From Verrucomicrobiota bacterium (GTDB lineage Bacteria; Verrucomicrobiota; Verrucomicrobiia; JADLBR01): 64,000 nucleotides of DNA. Within the stretch, counting starts at the first letter, position 1, and every line of letters starts with the position of its first letter. This document shows, piece by piece, positions 54,017 to 62,393 of the stretch. Below the pieces are notes generated by a model. That model was given only the letters and a program-made list of their open reading frames with translations. It searched no databases and was not told the DNA's origin. The translations under genes were made by a program, and so were the position numbers. The stretch is taken from the NCBI GenBank assembly GCA_029560585.1, contig JAKQKQ010000052.1, forward strand, positions 1 through 64,000, read 5' to 3'.

Positions 54017-54376
54017 ATGAACGGTCTAATGGCACGAAGGGTCTCGGCGTTTTTCGGGTTTTCGGCGGTGGCGCTGGGCGCATTTGGCGCGCACGGGCTC
54101 AAGTCGCTGTTGGCGGATCTTGGCACCGCGGCGAATTGGCAGACGGCCGTTCTCTATCATCTGGTGCACGCCATCGCACTATGGGCGATCGCCGCGCGCG
54201 AACCTTTCCTGCGTTCGGCGTGGTGGGCCTTCGTGATCGGGGTGACGGTGTTCAGCGGCTCGTTATATATCCTGTCGGTGACGGGCGCCCGCTGGCTGGG
54301 GGCGATCACACCCATCGGTGGCGTTTCCCTGCTTGTGGGGTGGGTGCTGCTGGCGATGGAACGCAGGAGATCCTAG
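54017..54376 (+). CDS. DUF423 family membrane protein
   Basis: 119 residues with about four membrane segments: FFGFSAVALGAFGAHGL at the N-terminus (the family signature AxxGAFGAHGL), YHLVHAIALWAIA, WAFVIGVTVFSGSLYILS and ITPIGGVSLLVGWVLLAM. Members are small inner-membrane proteins of unknown function (E. coli YgdD type). The conserved LYHLVHA and TPIGG blocks are present, so it is a complete family member. Confidence 0.9.
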   Translation: MNGLMARRVSAFFGFSAVALGAFGAHGLKSLLADLGTAANWQTAVLYHLVHAIALWAIAAREPFLRSAWWAFVIGVTVFSGSLYILSVTGARWLGAITPIGGVSLLVGWVLLAMERRRS

Positions 54377-54398
54377 CTCGAAAATTCAGACCTGAAAT

Positions 54399-54462
54399 CG
54401 TAGGAGCCTGCTGGCAGGCGATTCCATGCGATGAGCGAATCGCGCGCAAGCGCGCTCCTACG
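54399..54462. repeat. REP-like repeat with CGTAGGAGC ends
   Basis: A 64-base element bounded by CGTAGGAGC (54399-54407) and its inverse GCTCCTACG (54454-54462). Internally GCGATTC and GAATCGC pair over 10 bases, flanked by smaller palindromes (CCTGC-TGGCAGG, GCGC-GCAA-GCGC). The GTAGGAGC...GCTCCTAC architecture resembles well-known REP/MITE repeats of other bacteria. It lies 23 bases after the DUF423 stop and only 36 bases from the stop of the convergent giant gene, so it could also act as a bidirectional terminator or mRNA stabiliser. Confidence 0.75.
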
Positions 54463-54498
54463 TCTCCATTTTCACCGCTGGTGGTATCCGGCAGAACG

Positions 54499-57400
54499 TC
54501 AAGGCGCAGGCTTGAGGCACGTGACGCGTCCGTCGGCGGTGGCGGCGGTGATCAGGGGGCCGAGGGGAGAGAGATCGACGATGCGCGAGGCGAGGCCGCG
54601 TGAGGCGAGGGCTTTCCCCTTGGCGTCAAGGGTGGTGAGGCCGCCCCCGGCGGTGGCGGCGATGGCGACGGCGCGCTTGTCTTTCCCGAGGGTGATGAGT
54701 GCTGTGATGGGGGCCCCGAGATCCTGGCGCCAGCGGAGGGCTCCGTTGCCATTGAAACAATAGAGGCTGTGGCTCATTGAGCCCGCGAGTGCCTCGTCGT
54801 GGCCATCGCCATCGAGATCGGCGCAAGCGACCTTGCGGACCTCGTCGCCGGTGTCGAACTGCGCGCGCGGTTTGCCGTCGTGGGAAAGGATGTGGGCGAT
54901 GCCGTCGCCACCGCCGAGGATGACGCCGCGGGTGCGCGCCCCGTCGAAGTTGCCCGTGGCGACGTCGTAGCAGATCGGGCCCATGTGGTAGGACCAGCGG
55001 CGGGTCCCGTCGGAGTTGAGCGCGCTGACCCAATAGTAATGCGTGCCGCAGACGACCTCGGCTTTCCCATCGCCATCGAGGTCGGCGACCGCGCCTGAGC
55101 GGGAGGGGTGAACGCTCTCGTAATTCCAGAGTTCGGTGCCGTCTCCGCGGAACGCGTAGAAGCGCCAGTTCTCTCCGCCCGCAATGACCTCCGGCTTGCC
55201 ATCGCCATCGATGTCGCCAGAGCGGACGATGTTCACATAGGGCGGGCGGCGGTAGTATTTGAGCTCGCGCCTCCAGATCTCGCGGCCATCGGCGGCGAGC
55301 GCGGCGACAAAATGGTCCTGGCGGGCGACGAGGATCTCGTCGCGGCCGTCGGCGTCGAGGTCTGCCGCGGCGATGTCGTTGATGCGGCAACCGACGGGGA
55401 TCTGCCAGCGTGGGGAACCATCGCCTTTCAGGGCGAACAGCGTTCCTTCTGCGGTGGCGACGAGCAGATCGGGGGCGGTGCGGGAGAGCCGGGCCGGGGC
55501 GATGCGGGTTATGTGAAATGGCGGCCTATTTGTGGCGGGTGCGCTGGGAGCGATCGTGGCGAGGTCGCGTTCCCAAACAATGGGCTGAGGGGGGGCGGTG
55601 GCGGTGGGTTTAAGGTTGGGAATCGGGGCGCGGCAGGGCGAGTGGATCAGGGCGTTTGCGGCCTCGGGGAGTTCGAGATCGATGGACGCGGGCGCATCGG
55701 AGCGATGGAGGACTCCTGCGGCTGTTCGCGCGGAGGTGGCGGCGAGAAGCGAGATGCGCTGCCCGTCGGCGGCGATGAGTTGCGCGTCGGATTCGGGCAT
55801 CGCGGCAGGGGCTTGCCCTCGGCTTGGGCCGAGCGCGACGGCGAGGGGGCCCTGGGGCGTCTGGGCGATGGCGCCGCTGGCGGCGTCGATGGAGGCGAGT
55901 TTCCATGGCGATTCGGAGCCATCGGCGCTGCCGTGGATCGCAGTCGCAAAGAGGTAGGATTCCCCGGCCTTGAGGCGGACGGTGGCGATGGCCGCCAGAG
56001 AGCGGACCACCGGGTCCGCGTAGGGGTACCCCTTCCAATTTTCCCCGAGTTCGGGATCGTCAACCAGCCTCAGCTCTGGGCCCGGCGCGATCTGGATCCA
56101 GAGGGCGGGACCCTTCTGCTCAAGACGGAGGCCATCGGGCGTCAGTTCGGCTTTCCCGACGCCGTGCCAGAGCAAACGGAACTGATATTCGCCGGCCTCG
56201 CGCGCGGTCATTTGGTCCAGGACAAGGAATGCGTTGCTCGCCTTGTTCCATGAGATAGCCCGGTCCCAGTCGGCGCCCGCGTAACCATTGAGCCGGGTGC
56301 GGCTGAAACCGAAGCGTGGCGTTTCTCCCGCGCCGAGGAGCTCGGTGTAGGTTGGCAGCGGGGCGGACTGCCCATCGCGGAAGACCATCAGCGAGTTGTG
56401 GTATTTCACCTGGGCCTTGAAATAGTCATTGTCGGCGAGCCAGATCCGGCCGAATCGCGTGATCTGGAGCACGGCGTTGGCATCCAGGTGCTTGTGGCCG
56501 CCGTTGCCGAGGCCGTCGAGGAGGAGGTAGGCGGCGTCTGGATTCATGGCCTCGCGGAAGGAGATCTTGTCGAAGAGGCGCTCCGAGGGGGGGCGTTTTT
56601 CCGCGGGCCACGAGGCGACGTACTGTGGTTCAAGCGGCCAGGTTTTGACGCCGTTGAATTGCTCGGGCCGTTTTCCGGGGTCGTTGCGACAGAAGGCGTG
56701 GGTCTCGAAGGTATTCTTTATTTGGCGTTTGAGGTTCGCGGCCCATGCGGCGGCTGGGTCGTGCGTGGCGGAGGCAAAGATGTCGAGGCAGATCATCTCG
56801 CTGTTCCAGCATTGCCACGAGCCGGTGTCGCCGTACGGGACCTGGTAGCCGAGGTTATTCATGGTGCCGATGGCGTAGTCGATGAGCCGGCGGCCATTGC
56901 CATTCTCGAAGATCGCGGGATCGGGACGCGCTGCGGCATATCGCATGAGGTGGCCGGTGGTGAGCCACTGGTAGCCATTGCAATCCTCGAGGGGTTTGAA
57001 GTAGCGGGCCTGGCGCCGGAAGATGGCATCGGCCATCGAGAGCCATTGTTGGCCCTCGAGGGTATCGATGCCCTTCGAATAATAGAGTCCGGCGAACAGA
57101 GTGCCGAGGGCGGGGAACGTCTGGTGGTTGTGCGGGACGTGGTCGCCTGTGACGGCGGAGGCGCATTTCGGGATGACGGCCTCCGCGAGCCACCGGCCCA
57201 TGGCCTTCATGACCCGGAGCCGATCCTCGTCGGTGACCGCGGGGTCGTCCTCGATGATGTCCCAGCCTGCGAGCACTTCGCTTGAGGGGAAGTCGCTGTC
57301 GAAACCCCATGGGCCGCCGTATTTTCTGGGGTCGGACTTGGCGCTGTCGAGGTACATGTCCCAGAGGGCGCAGAAGAGTTTGGCCTCGATGCTGGCGCCC

Positions 57401-58638
57401 GTGAGGCGGTAGCGCGTGGCGACGTTGGCGAGTTGCCCCGCGATGGAGGTGTGCTGTCCCTCGTCGAGGGCTTTTCGCGCGCGGGCGAGGCCGTTGGACA
57501 GCTGTCTGTCCGATGGGGTGGCCGCGGCCCAGGCGATCCGTTTCAAGAAGTCCTGGGCATAGGCGCGCTCGAAGAGGTGGGGCAATGCGAGATCTGGCCC
57601 CTTGGGTTGGCGCATTATGGCCTGGCAGAGCATCTCGGCGGCCTTGGCGAGGCCGGCGTCATCGGATGCGGCGGCGACGACCACATTCGCGCCGAGGCCG
57701 AATGGGTCGTGGATCGTGTGGACGAGCGAGCCGCCGCTGCCCGGGCAGATCGCATCGGCCGGGGTCATGTAGCGGGCGTAGAGCAGGAGCATCGCGGGGT
57801 TGGAAACGACATTGCCGAGGAGAATCGAGTTCTGTTTTGGTTGCCGATCTGCTGCGGTGCCCGGTCGGACCACGAGGGATGCGCCGGTGTGGTCGCGGAG
57901 GGCGGCGGCGATGCGCGCGGCGGCCGCGCGGCCGGCATCGGAGTCAGGGTGGAGTATGATTGCCGAGGGTTTTCCGCCGACCACGATTGGGGTCTGCGGC
58001 ATGCGCGGCGCGGGGCGTTTCAGGTCCTCGATCTTGGCGAGCGCCGGCGCGATGCGGAGGTTGTCCGCAAGCATGTCGATCGACGCGCCCGGCTCTCCGG
58101 TGCCGATGACGAACTCGATGCGATCGACGCGCCCGGCGCTGCGCTCCCCGACGACCTTGGGCTCCCACAATAGGCCCCTGGCAGAGATGCCGGCCTGAAG
58201 CTCGAGCGTCTGCCACTCCGGTCGCAGCTGGCCGCGGGACTGAAAACTCCATGCGGGTTTGTCTTCGCCGGAATTGTAGGCGCGGATGTAGAATATCGAA
58301 GTGGCCCCGGGGCGGCTCGTTTTGACGTCGAGGATCAGGCGGGAGGCGCGCAGATCGACCGGCTTTGGCAGCGGGACCATGACGCCGAAGTACTGATTCC
58401 CGGACTTGATCGTGGTGGAGGCCTGGGCGGTCAGGTGCAGCGCGCCGCCGCCCTCGGTAGAAAGGCCCGGCCCTTTGGCGATCTCCAGCTTCTGCGTCGC
58501 GTTTCCGTTGCCCCAGGTCATGCGCACGCCCTGGGCAGTGTCCAAGGGGTGGAGCAACTGACTTGAGGCCATCGCGGGCTGGGAGACCAGCGCGAGCACC
58601 GCGATGAGGGGTGTGATCGGGGGCGTCGCTCTTCTCAT
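54499..58638 (-). CDS. Giant secreted heparinase II/III-like protein with FG-GAP propeller (paralogue)
   Basis: 1379 residues. Signal peptide (PPITPLIAVLALVSQPAMA). About 25-200 is a galactose-binding-like beta-sandwich absent from the paralogue at 39327 (RASRLILDVKTSRPGATSIFY). About 210-330 has VHTIHDPFGLGANVVVAAASD, matching the paralogue's VIRTVHDPFGFGRN. An alpha-toroid follows (HNHQTFPALGTLFAGLYYSK, DTGSWQCWNSEMICLDI), then the beta-sandwich with YLLLDGLGNGGHKHLDANAV near residue 712. About 1040-1379 has FG-GAP-like repeats (DLDADGRDEIL, DIDGDGKPEVI, DLDGDGKAEVV, DLDGDGHDEAL). It is probably an extracellular uronic-acid polysaccharide lyase with a calcium-stabilised propeller. Activity is inferred from fold only. 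Confidence 0.72.
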   Translation of the reverse strand: MRRATPPITPLIAVLALVSQPAMASSQLLHPLDTAQGVRMTWGNGNATQKLEIAKGPGLSTEGGGALHLTAQASTTIKSGNQYFGVMVPLPKPVDLRASRLILDVKTSRPGATSIFYIRAYNSGEDKPAWSFQSRGQLRPEWQTLELQAGISARGLLWEPKVVGERSAGRVDRIEFVIGTGEPGASIDMLADNLRIAPALAKIEDLKRPAPRMPQTPIVVGGKPSAIILHPDSDAGRAAAARIAAALRDHTGASLVVRPGTAADRQPKQNSILLGNVVSNPAMLLLYARYMTPADAICPGSGGSLVHTIHDPFGLGANVVVAAASDDAGLAKAAEMLCQAIMRQPKGPDLALPHLFERAYAQDFLKRIAWAAATPSDRQLSNGLARARKALDEGQHTSIAGQLANVATRYRLTGASIEAKLFCALWDMYLDSAKSDPRKYGGPWGFDSDFPSSEVLAGWDIIEDDPAVTDEDRLRVMKAMGRWLAEAVIPKCASAVTGDHVPHNHQTFPALGTLFAGLYYSKGIDTLEGQQWLSMADAIFRRQARYFKPLEDCNGYQWLTTGHLMRYAAARPDPAIFENGNGRRLIDYAIGTMNNLGYQVPYGDTGSWQCWNSEMICLDIFASATHDPAAAWAANLKRQIKNTFETHAFCRNDPGKRPEQFNGVKTWPLEPQYVASWPAEKRPPSERLFDKISFREAMNPDAAYLLLDGLGNGGHKHLDANAVLQITRFGRIWLADNDYFKAQVKYHNSLMVFRDGQSAPLPTYTELLGAGETPRFGFSRTRLNGYAGADWDRAISWNKASNAFLVLDQMTAREAGEYQFRLLWHGVGKAELTPDGLRLEQKGPALWIQIAPGPELRLVDDPELGENWKGYPYADPVVRSLAAIATVRLKAGESYLFATAIHGSADGSESPWKLASIDAASGAIAQTPQGPLAVALGPSRGQAPAAMPESDAQLIAADGQRISLLAATSARTAAGVLHRSDAPASIDLELPEAANALIHSPCRAPIPNLKPTATAPPQPIVWERDLATIAPSAPATNRPPFHITRIAPARLSRTAPDLLVATAEGTLFALKGDGSPRWQIPVGCRINDIAAADLDADGRDEILVARQDHFVAALAADGREIWRRELKYYRRPPYVNIVRSGDIDGDGKPEVIAGGENWRFYAFRGDGTELWNYESVHPSRSGAVADLDGDGKAEVVCGTHYYWVSALNSDGTRRWSYHMGPICYDVATGNFDGARTRGVILGGGDGIAHILSHDGKPRAQFDTGDEVRKVACADLDGDGHDEALAGSMSHSLYCFNGNGALRWRQDLGAPITALITLGKDKRAVAIAATAGGGLTTLDAKGKALASRGLASRIVDLSPLGPLITAATADGRVTCLKPAP

Positions 58639-58794
58639 GGGCGCAGAGCGTAAGTGAAAGATTGGGCAAGTCAGAGTGTAAAATTGGACTGGCTCGAGAC
58701 CCGCTGGCTGATCGATTTTGGCCGAGGGCGGGGACGAGATTCAGTCCGAAAGCTCCCTCCTGTGATCCGCCATCCGCAAGCGTGGTTCGGCGAA

Positions 58795-59634
58795 TCACTG
58801 GCAGTTGGGCCGCCGCCACCATGGCGGTCCGCCACCCCATCCCGGGCGGCGATACTGCCATCCGCCGGGGGGTGGTGGCGGTGCCTGGGGTTGGGGTGCG
58901 GGTGCTGGGCCCTGCCACTGGGGGGGGCCGTAGCCGGGTCCCGATGGTGGCGGGGATGGCGGCGGCTGCGGAACGGGGCTCGGGGGAGGGTTGGGGCCAC
59001 CAGGGCCGGGCTGGCCTTGTCCCCATGGCGGGTTGGCGCCGGGTGGTGGCTGGGCCCAGTTGCGCCGGGGCTGGAACCACGGGCGACCTTGATAGCCTGG
59101 GCCCCATTGTGGCGGTGTTTGACCCCACCCGCGTCGGAATTGGAAACCTCGTCCACCGCGCCAGGCGGGATTGCAGCCGTAGGGACGCGGGCAGTTCATG
59201 GGACCGATTCCGAGCATCTGCCTGGGTCCACGGCCGCGGAACGCGCCCCGCGCGAATCTGTGCCGCATCATGGGCTCAACCTTCTTGAGGGTTGCCTCCA
59301 TCGACGGGTCGGCTTTGACGATCGCCTCCCTGATGGCCTTGTGGAGTTCCATGATCGCGGCCCTCCGGTCGGCGCCTCGCACCTTGTCGCGGGCGGCCTT
59401 GACCGCGGGATCGTCCTTGGCCTTCGAGAAGGCGTTCTTGAGTTTCTCCCGTTCTTCGGGCGAGAGCATCTGGCCGATCCGGCCGTGACCCTTGAACCTT
59501 TGGCCGCAGCCCGGGCCGGGGCTGCAGGTGCCACCGCCGCCGGCACCGCCCGGGGCCGGGGTCTGGGCGAACGATGCGGGAATCGTTAACGCGGTGGCGA
59601 GTAGACCTAGCGCGAGTAGCTTAAGTGTTTTCAT
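58795..59634 (-). CDS. Secreted Pro/Gly-rich protein with helical N-domain, function unknown
   Basis: 279 residues. Signal peptide MKTLKLLALGLLATALTIPASFAQ; CGAGG lies eight bases upstream of the ATG. Residues 45-125 are a charged helical region (LSPEEREKLKNAFSKAKDD, AIMELHKAIREAIVKADPS) somewhat like Spy/CpxP-type or LTxxQ metal-sensing periplasmic proteins, but without a diagnostic motif. Residues 125-279 are low-complexity Pro/Gly/Trp/Gln/Arg-rich (WGQGQPGPGGPNPPPSPVPQ), predicted disordered and possibly cell-surface or matrix-binding. Cysteines are present (SPGPGCG, PMNCPRPYGCNP, RRPNCQ). The tandem composition makes its reading frame unmistakable, but the function is not known. Confidence 0.65.
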   Translation of the reverse strand: MKTLKLLALGLLATALTIPASFAQTPAPGGAGGGGTCSPGPGCGQRFKGHGRIGQMLSPEEREKLKNAFSKAKDDPAVKAARDKVRGADRRAAIMELHKAIREAIVKADPSMEATLKKVEPMMRHRFARGAFRGRGPRQMLGIGPMNCPRPYGCNPAWRGGRGFQFRRGWGQTPPQWGPGYQGRPWFQPRRNWAQPPPGANPPWGQGQPGPGGPNPPPSPVPQPPPSPPPSGPGYGPPQWQGPAPAPQPQAPPPPPGGWQYRRPGWGGGPPWWRRPNCQ

Positions 59635-59796
59635 GTTTGGGCCTCGTTGTTCTAAGACTGCTTTCTATGGGGATAAACCGCGGGGCGGGAGAGAGGTTGC
59701 GGACGTTTTTGGTAGGGTCTTGCCCCGGGGTCAGGGGGATGGCAGGCCTCAACCTCCGGGTTTTAAAAATGGGGCGGGCATGCTAGGGAGACACCC

Positions 59797-60444
59797 ATGA
59801 AGATGATGGGTTGCGTGGGAATCGGCATTCTGGTGCTCATGGGAATCGCGGCGCTCTTGGCGCTGGTGGTGGGCGGCCAATACAACAATCTGGTGGGATT
59901 GTCTCAGGGAGTGGACAAGCAGTGGGCGCAGGTGCAGAACGTGTACCAGCGCCGGGCGGATCTGATACCAAACCTCGTGCAGACGGTATCCGGGGCGGCG
60001 CACTTCGAGAAATCGACGCTGGCGGAAGTGGTTGAGGCGCGGGCGAAGGTGGGGCAAGTGCGCCTCGGTGGGGAGGGCGCGCCGGCGGATGCGGCCAAGT
60101 TGGCGGAATTCCAGCGCGCGCAGGACGGGCTGAGTTCGGCGCTGTCGCGGCTGCTGGTCGTGGTGGAGCGGTACCCCGATCTGAAGGCGAATGCGAATTT
60201 CCGCGATCTCCAAGTGCAACTCGAGGGGACCGAGAATCGGATCTCGGTGGAGCGCGGTCGTTTCAACGAGGTGGTGCAGGGGTACAACACCGCCGTGAAG
60301 CGATTCCCCGCGGTGTTCGTTGCGGGGATGCTGGGTTTTCATCCAAGGGCCTATTTCGAGGCCAAGGCGGGGGCGGAGGAGGCGCCGAAGGTCAAATTTG
60401 ATTTTGGGGGGCAGGGGGCGGCGCCCGCGCCCGCAAGGCCGTGA
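59797..60444 (+). CDS. LemA family protein
   Basis: 215 residues. An N-terminal membrane anchor (GIGILVLMGIAALLALVVGG) is followed by the conserved LemA helical bundle: YNNLVGLSQGVDKQWAQVQN, YQRRADLIPNLVQTVSGAA, EVVEARAKVGQ, LSRLLVVVERYPDLKAN, FRDLQVQLEGTENRISV and RFNEVVQGYNTAVKRFP. LemA proteins are widespread, with an extracytoplasmic helical domain; a molecular role is not settled. AGGGAG lies six bases before the ATG. It overlaps the next gene by four bases (GTGA), and lemA-TPM gene pairs are a recurrent arrangement in bacteria. Confidence 0.94.
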   Translation: MKMMGCVGIGILVLMGIAALLALVVGGQYNNLVGLSQGVDKQWAQVQNVYQRRADLIPNLVQTVSGAAHFEKSTLAEVVEARAKVGQVRLGGEGAPADAAKLAEFQRAQDGLSSALSRLLVVVERYPDLKANANFRDLQVQLEGTENRISVERGRFNEVVQGYNTAVKRFPAVFVAGMLGFHPRAYFEAKAGAEEAPKVKFDFGGQGAAPAPARP

Positions 60445-61250
60445 CGTTGGCCTCCAAGCGCCCGCGCGTCCTGCTGGGCGGCGCCGTTATCGTGGTCCTC
60501 GCTGTGGCGGGGTGGCCAGGGGCCAGCCATGGCGCGGAGCGCGTGCCGCCCGCACCGGCGCGGCATTTCAATGACTATGCGGGCGTAGTGAAGGCGGCGA
60601 TCGCCGAGACGCTGGACGCGCGGTTGGCGCAGTTCGAGAGAGAGACGTCGAGCCAGATCGTGGTGGCGATCTTCCGAAAGATGGAGTCGGATTCCTCGAT
60701 CGAGGACTACACGGTGCGCGTCGCGCAAGCGTGGAGGGTCGGGCGATCAAAGGAAGACAACGGGGCGGTGCTTTTCGTATTCGTCCAAGACCACACCCTC
60801 TATCTCCAGGTGGGGTATGGTCTGGAGGGTGCGATCCCCGACGCGCTGGCCAAGCGAATCATCGAGACGGAAATTGTGCCGCGCTTCCGTTCGGGGGATA
60901 TCGACGGTGGGCTTTCGGCGGGAGTGGACGCGATCTTGGCGGCGGCGAGGGGGGAGTATCGTGGCACGGGCCGGACCTTCGCCGAAGGAGAGAGGCGCGC
61001 GCCAGACATGCGGGGAATCCTCTTTCTGGTCATCGTGCTGGTCCTGATGTTCTGGGTGCTGAGAAACACGAAGGGAGCGACGGTGTATCGAAAGGGCGGC
61101 CGGGGGCGATCCATTTACTGGGAGGGCGGGGGTGGATCGTGGGGCGGGAATTCCTCGGGTGGCGGTTTTGGCGGCGGATTCTCGGGCGGCGGCGGATTTT
61201 CGGGTGGCGGTGGGAGCTTTGGCGGCGGCGGCGCCGGCGGGAGTTGGTGA
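60441..61250 (+). CDS. TPM-domain (YgcG-type) membrane protein
   Basis: 269 residues. Signal segment (VLLGGAVIVVLAVAGWPG), then a TPM/Psb32-like domain (about 35-175): HFNDYAGVVKAAIAETLDARL, TSSQIVVAIFRKM, VRVAQAWRVGRSKEDNGAVL, YLQVGYGLEGAIPD. A membrane segment follows (GILFLVIVLVLMFWVL), then a Gly/Ser/Phe-rich tail typical of YgcG proteins (GGGFGGGFSGGGGFSGGGG). The domain is extracytoplasmic and anchored; function in bacteria is poorly defined (the plant homologue aids photosystem II repair). The GTG start overlaps the lemA stop. It overlaps the next gene by one base. Confidence 0.92.
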   Translation: MTLASKRPRVLLGGAVIVVLAVAGWPGASHGAERVPPAPARHFNDYAGVVKAAIAETLDARLAQFERETSSQIVVAIFRKMESDSSIEDYTVRVAQAWRVGRSKEDNGAVLFVFVQDHTLYLQVGYGLEGAIPDALAKRIIETEIVPRFRSGDIDGGLSAGVDAILAAARGEYRGTGRTFAEGERRAPDMRGILFLVIVLVLMFWVLRNTKGATVYRKGGRGRSIYWEGGGGSWGGNSSGGGFGGGFSGGGGFSGGGGSFGGGGAGGSW

Positions 61251-61681
61251 TGAGGGCAGGCGAATTCCTATCGGGGCTCGACGAGGGCAAGGTCATTGCG
61301 GCGATCCGGGAGGCCGAGCACGGCAGTTCGGGCGAGGTCAGGGTATTCGTTGCCCACGGGGAATGTCGCGATGCCATCGCCGAGGCCCGCCGGCAATTTG
61401 ACCGCATGGGCATGCGCCGGACTCGCCGGCGCAACGCGGTCCTGGTCTTCGTGGCGCCGCGGTCGCGATCCTTTGCGATCTTTGGCGACGAGGGCATCCA
61501 CGCTCGGGTCGGGCAGGAAGTTTGGGATCGGATCGCGTCGGCCATGGCGGACAGGTTGCGCGGGGGTGATGCGACCGCCGCCGTCTTGGGCGCCATCGGC
61601 GCCGTGGGCGAGGAACTCGCGCGTCATTTTCCTCCGGAGCCTGGCGACACCAACGAATTGCCAGACGCTATCGCGCGCTGA
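61250..61681 (+). CDS. Second TPM-domain protein
   Basis: 143 residues without signal peptide or membrane segment. The TPM fold is recognisable: LDEGKVIAAIREAEHGSSGEVRVFVA, then ARRQFDRMGMRRTRRRNAVL with VLVFVAPRSRSFAIFGDEGI and VWDRIASAMADRLRGGD. It is shorter than its neighbour and would be cytoplasmic as read. ATG 61250 overlaps the TGA of the upstream gene (TGATG), indicating translational coupling. Adjacent long and short TPM genes behind lemA are seen in several phyla, but the division of labour is unknown. Confidence 0.85.
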   Translation: MRAGEFLSGLDEGKVIAAIREAEHGSSGEVRVFVAHGECRDAIAEARRQFDRMGMRRTRRRNAVLVFVAPRSRSFAIFGDEGIHARVGQEVWDRIASAMADRLRGGDATAAVLGAIGAVGEELARHFPPEPGDTNELPDAIAR

Positions 61682-61706
61682 CTCGAGAATTGCGAATTTT
61701 GTAGGT

Positions 61707-62069
61707 CGTCTCTGTGAGACGGCAGCGGCGGATAGGGTGGCGTCTGACACAGACGCCCCACAACCCGATTTTCCGCCCCGGTGGTGCCCCGCCGCGCGGC
61801 GGGGCTGAGCGGATCGAGAACGCACCGCATCATTCATGTGGTAACTTCTGAAGGCGCGGAGATCGCGTAAACGCGGCACTACGAACCCGATGGCTTTTCA
61901 GCATCGAACGGCCGCTCGTAGTACCGCCTTCAGGGCGGTCCCCGAGCGCGCGGGGGGGGAATTTCAAGTTTAGCAGGCCCGCCGAAAAACCAGCACACGG
62001 TCGCGTTGGATACGGGAGGGACGCCGCCGGCCTCGGCGTCCGACGGTGTTCTTCGACGGGCTGCTGGCA
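61707..62069. repeat. Cluster of hairpin repeats
   Basis: Perfect or near-perfect hairpins in order: CGTCTC-TGT-GAGACG (61707-61721); GGCGTC-7-GACGCC (61739-61757); the 18-bp palindrome CCCCGCCGCGCGGCGGGG (61787-61804); ACCGCC-TTCAG-GGCGGT (61923-61939); GGACGCC-9-GGCGTCC (62019-62041). An imperfect inverted pair AGCAGGCCCGCCGAAAAAC (about 61972) and GTTCTTCGACGGGCTGCT (about 62050) encloses the last. This looks like several decayed REP-type repeats accumulated in one gap. Confidence 0.65.
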
Positions 62070-62313
62070 GACAATAGGAAGTCTGACATGCCTCGCGACC
62101 CGGCCTTCGGATCGGTGATCGGCCGTGCCGACGCTTGAATTTCCCGGGCCCCGCCATGGAAATGCGTTTTTTTCAAAGCGTTGCGCGCCCCACTGGAGAA
62201 TGTGGCGCGCAATGTAAAGAGAATTTTTATCCGCGGTCGATGGAAAGAAGTTGACCGGGGCAGGGTGTGTATCACATGGTGCGACAGTGATAGGAGAGCT
62301 TATGCGGCCCCTG

Positions 62314-62339
62314 TTATCCGGGCAGATAAACTTATCCGG
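62314..62339 (+). promoter_or_regulatory. Tandem TTATCCGG direct repeat, candidate operator of hdr operon
   Basis: TTATCCGG occurs twice (62314-62321 and 62332-62339), 18 bases apart start to start, about 55 bases before the hdrC ATG. Two same-face copies nearly two helical turns apart are a plausible binding site for a dimeric regulator. The regulator is unknown, and chance is not excluded. Confidence 0.3.
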
Positions 62340-62393
62340 CATCAGCGCGGATGGGAAACGTGCGCGGCGGGGCCTCGGGCCGTGGAGGTGAAC

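Larger units (their letters stand above)
61682..62393. other. 712-base intergenic region, hairpin-rich, upstream of hdrC
   Basis: No believable gene in either strand; the long minus-strand frame across it (61830-63476) is a shadow of the hdr genes. The left part holds a series of hairpins (see separate entry). The right part (62200-62393) is locally AT-richer and contains a repeated TTATCCGG and the hdrC ribosome-binding site, so the hdr promoter is probably here. Confidence 0.6.
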
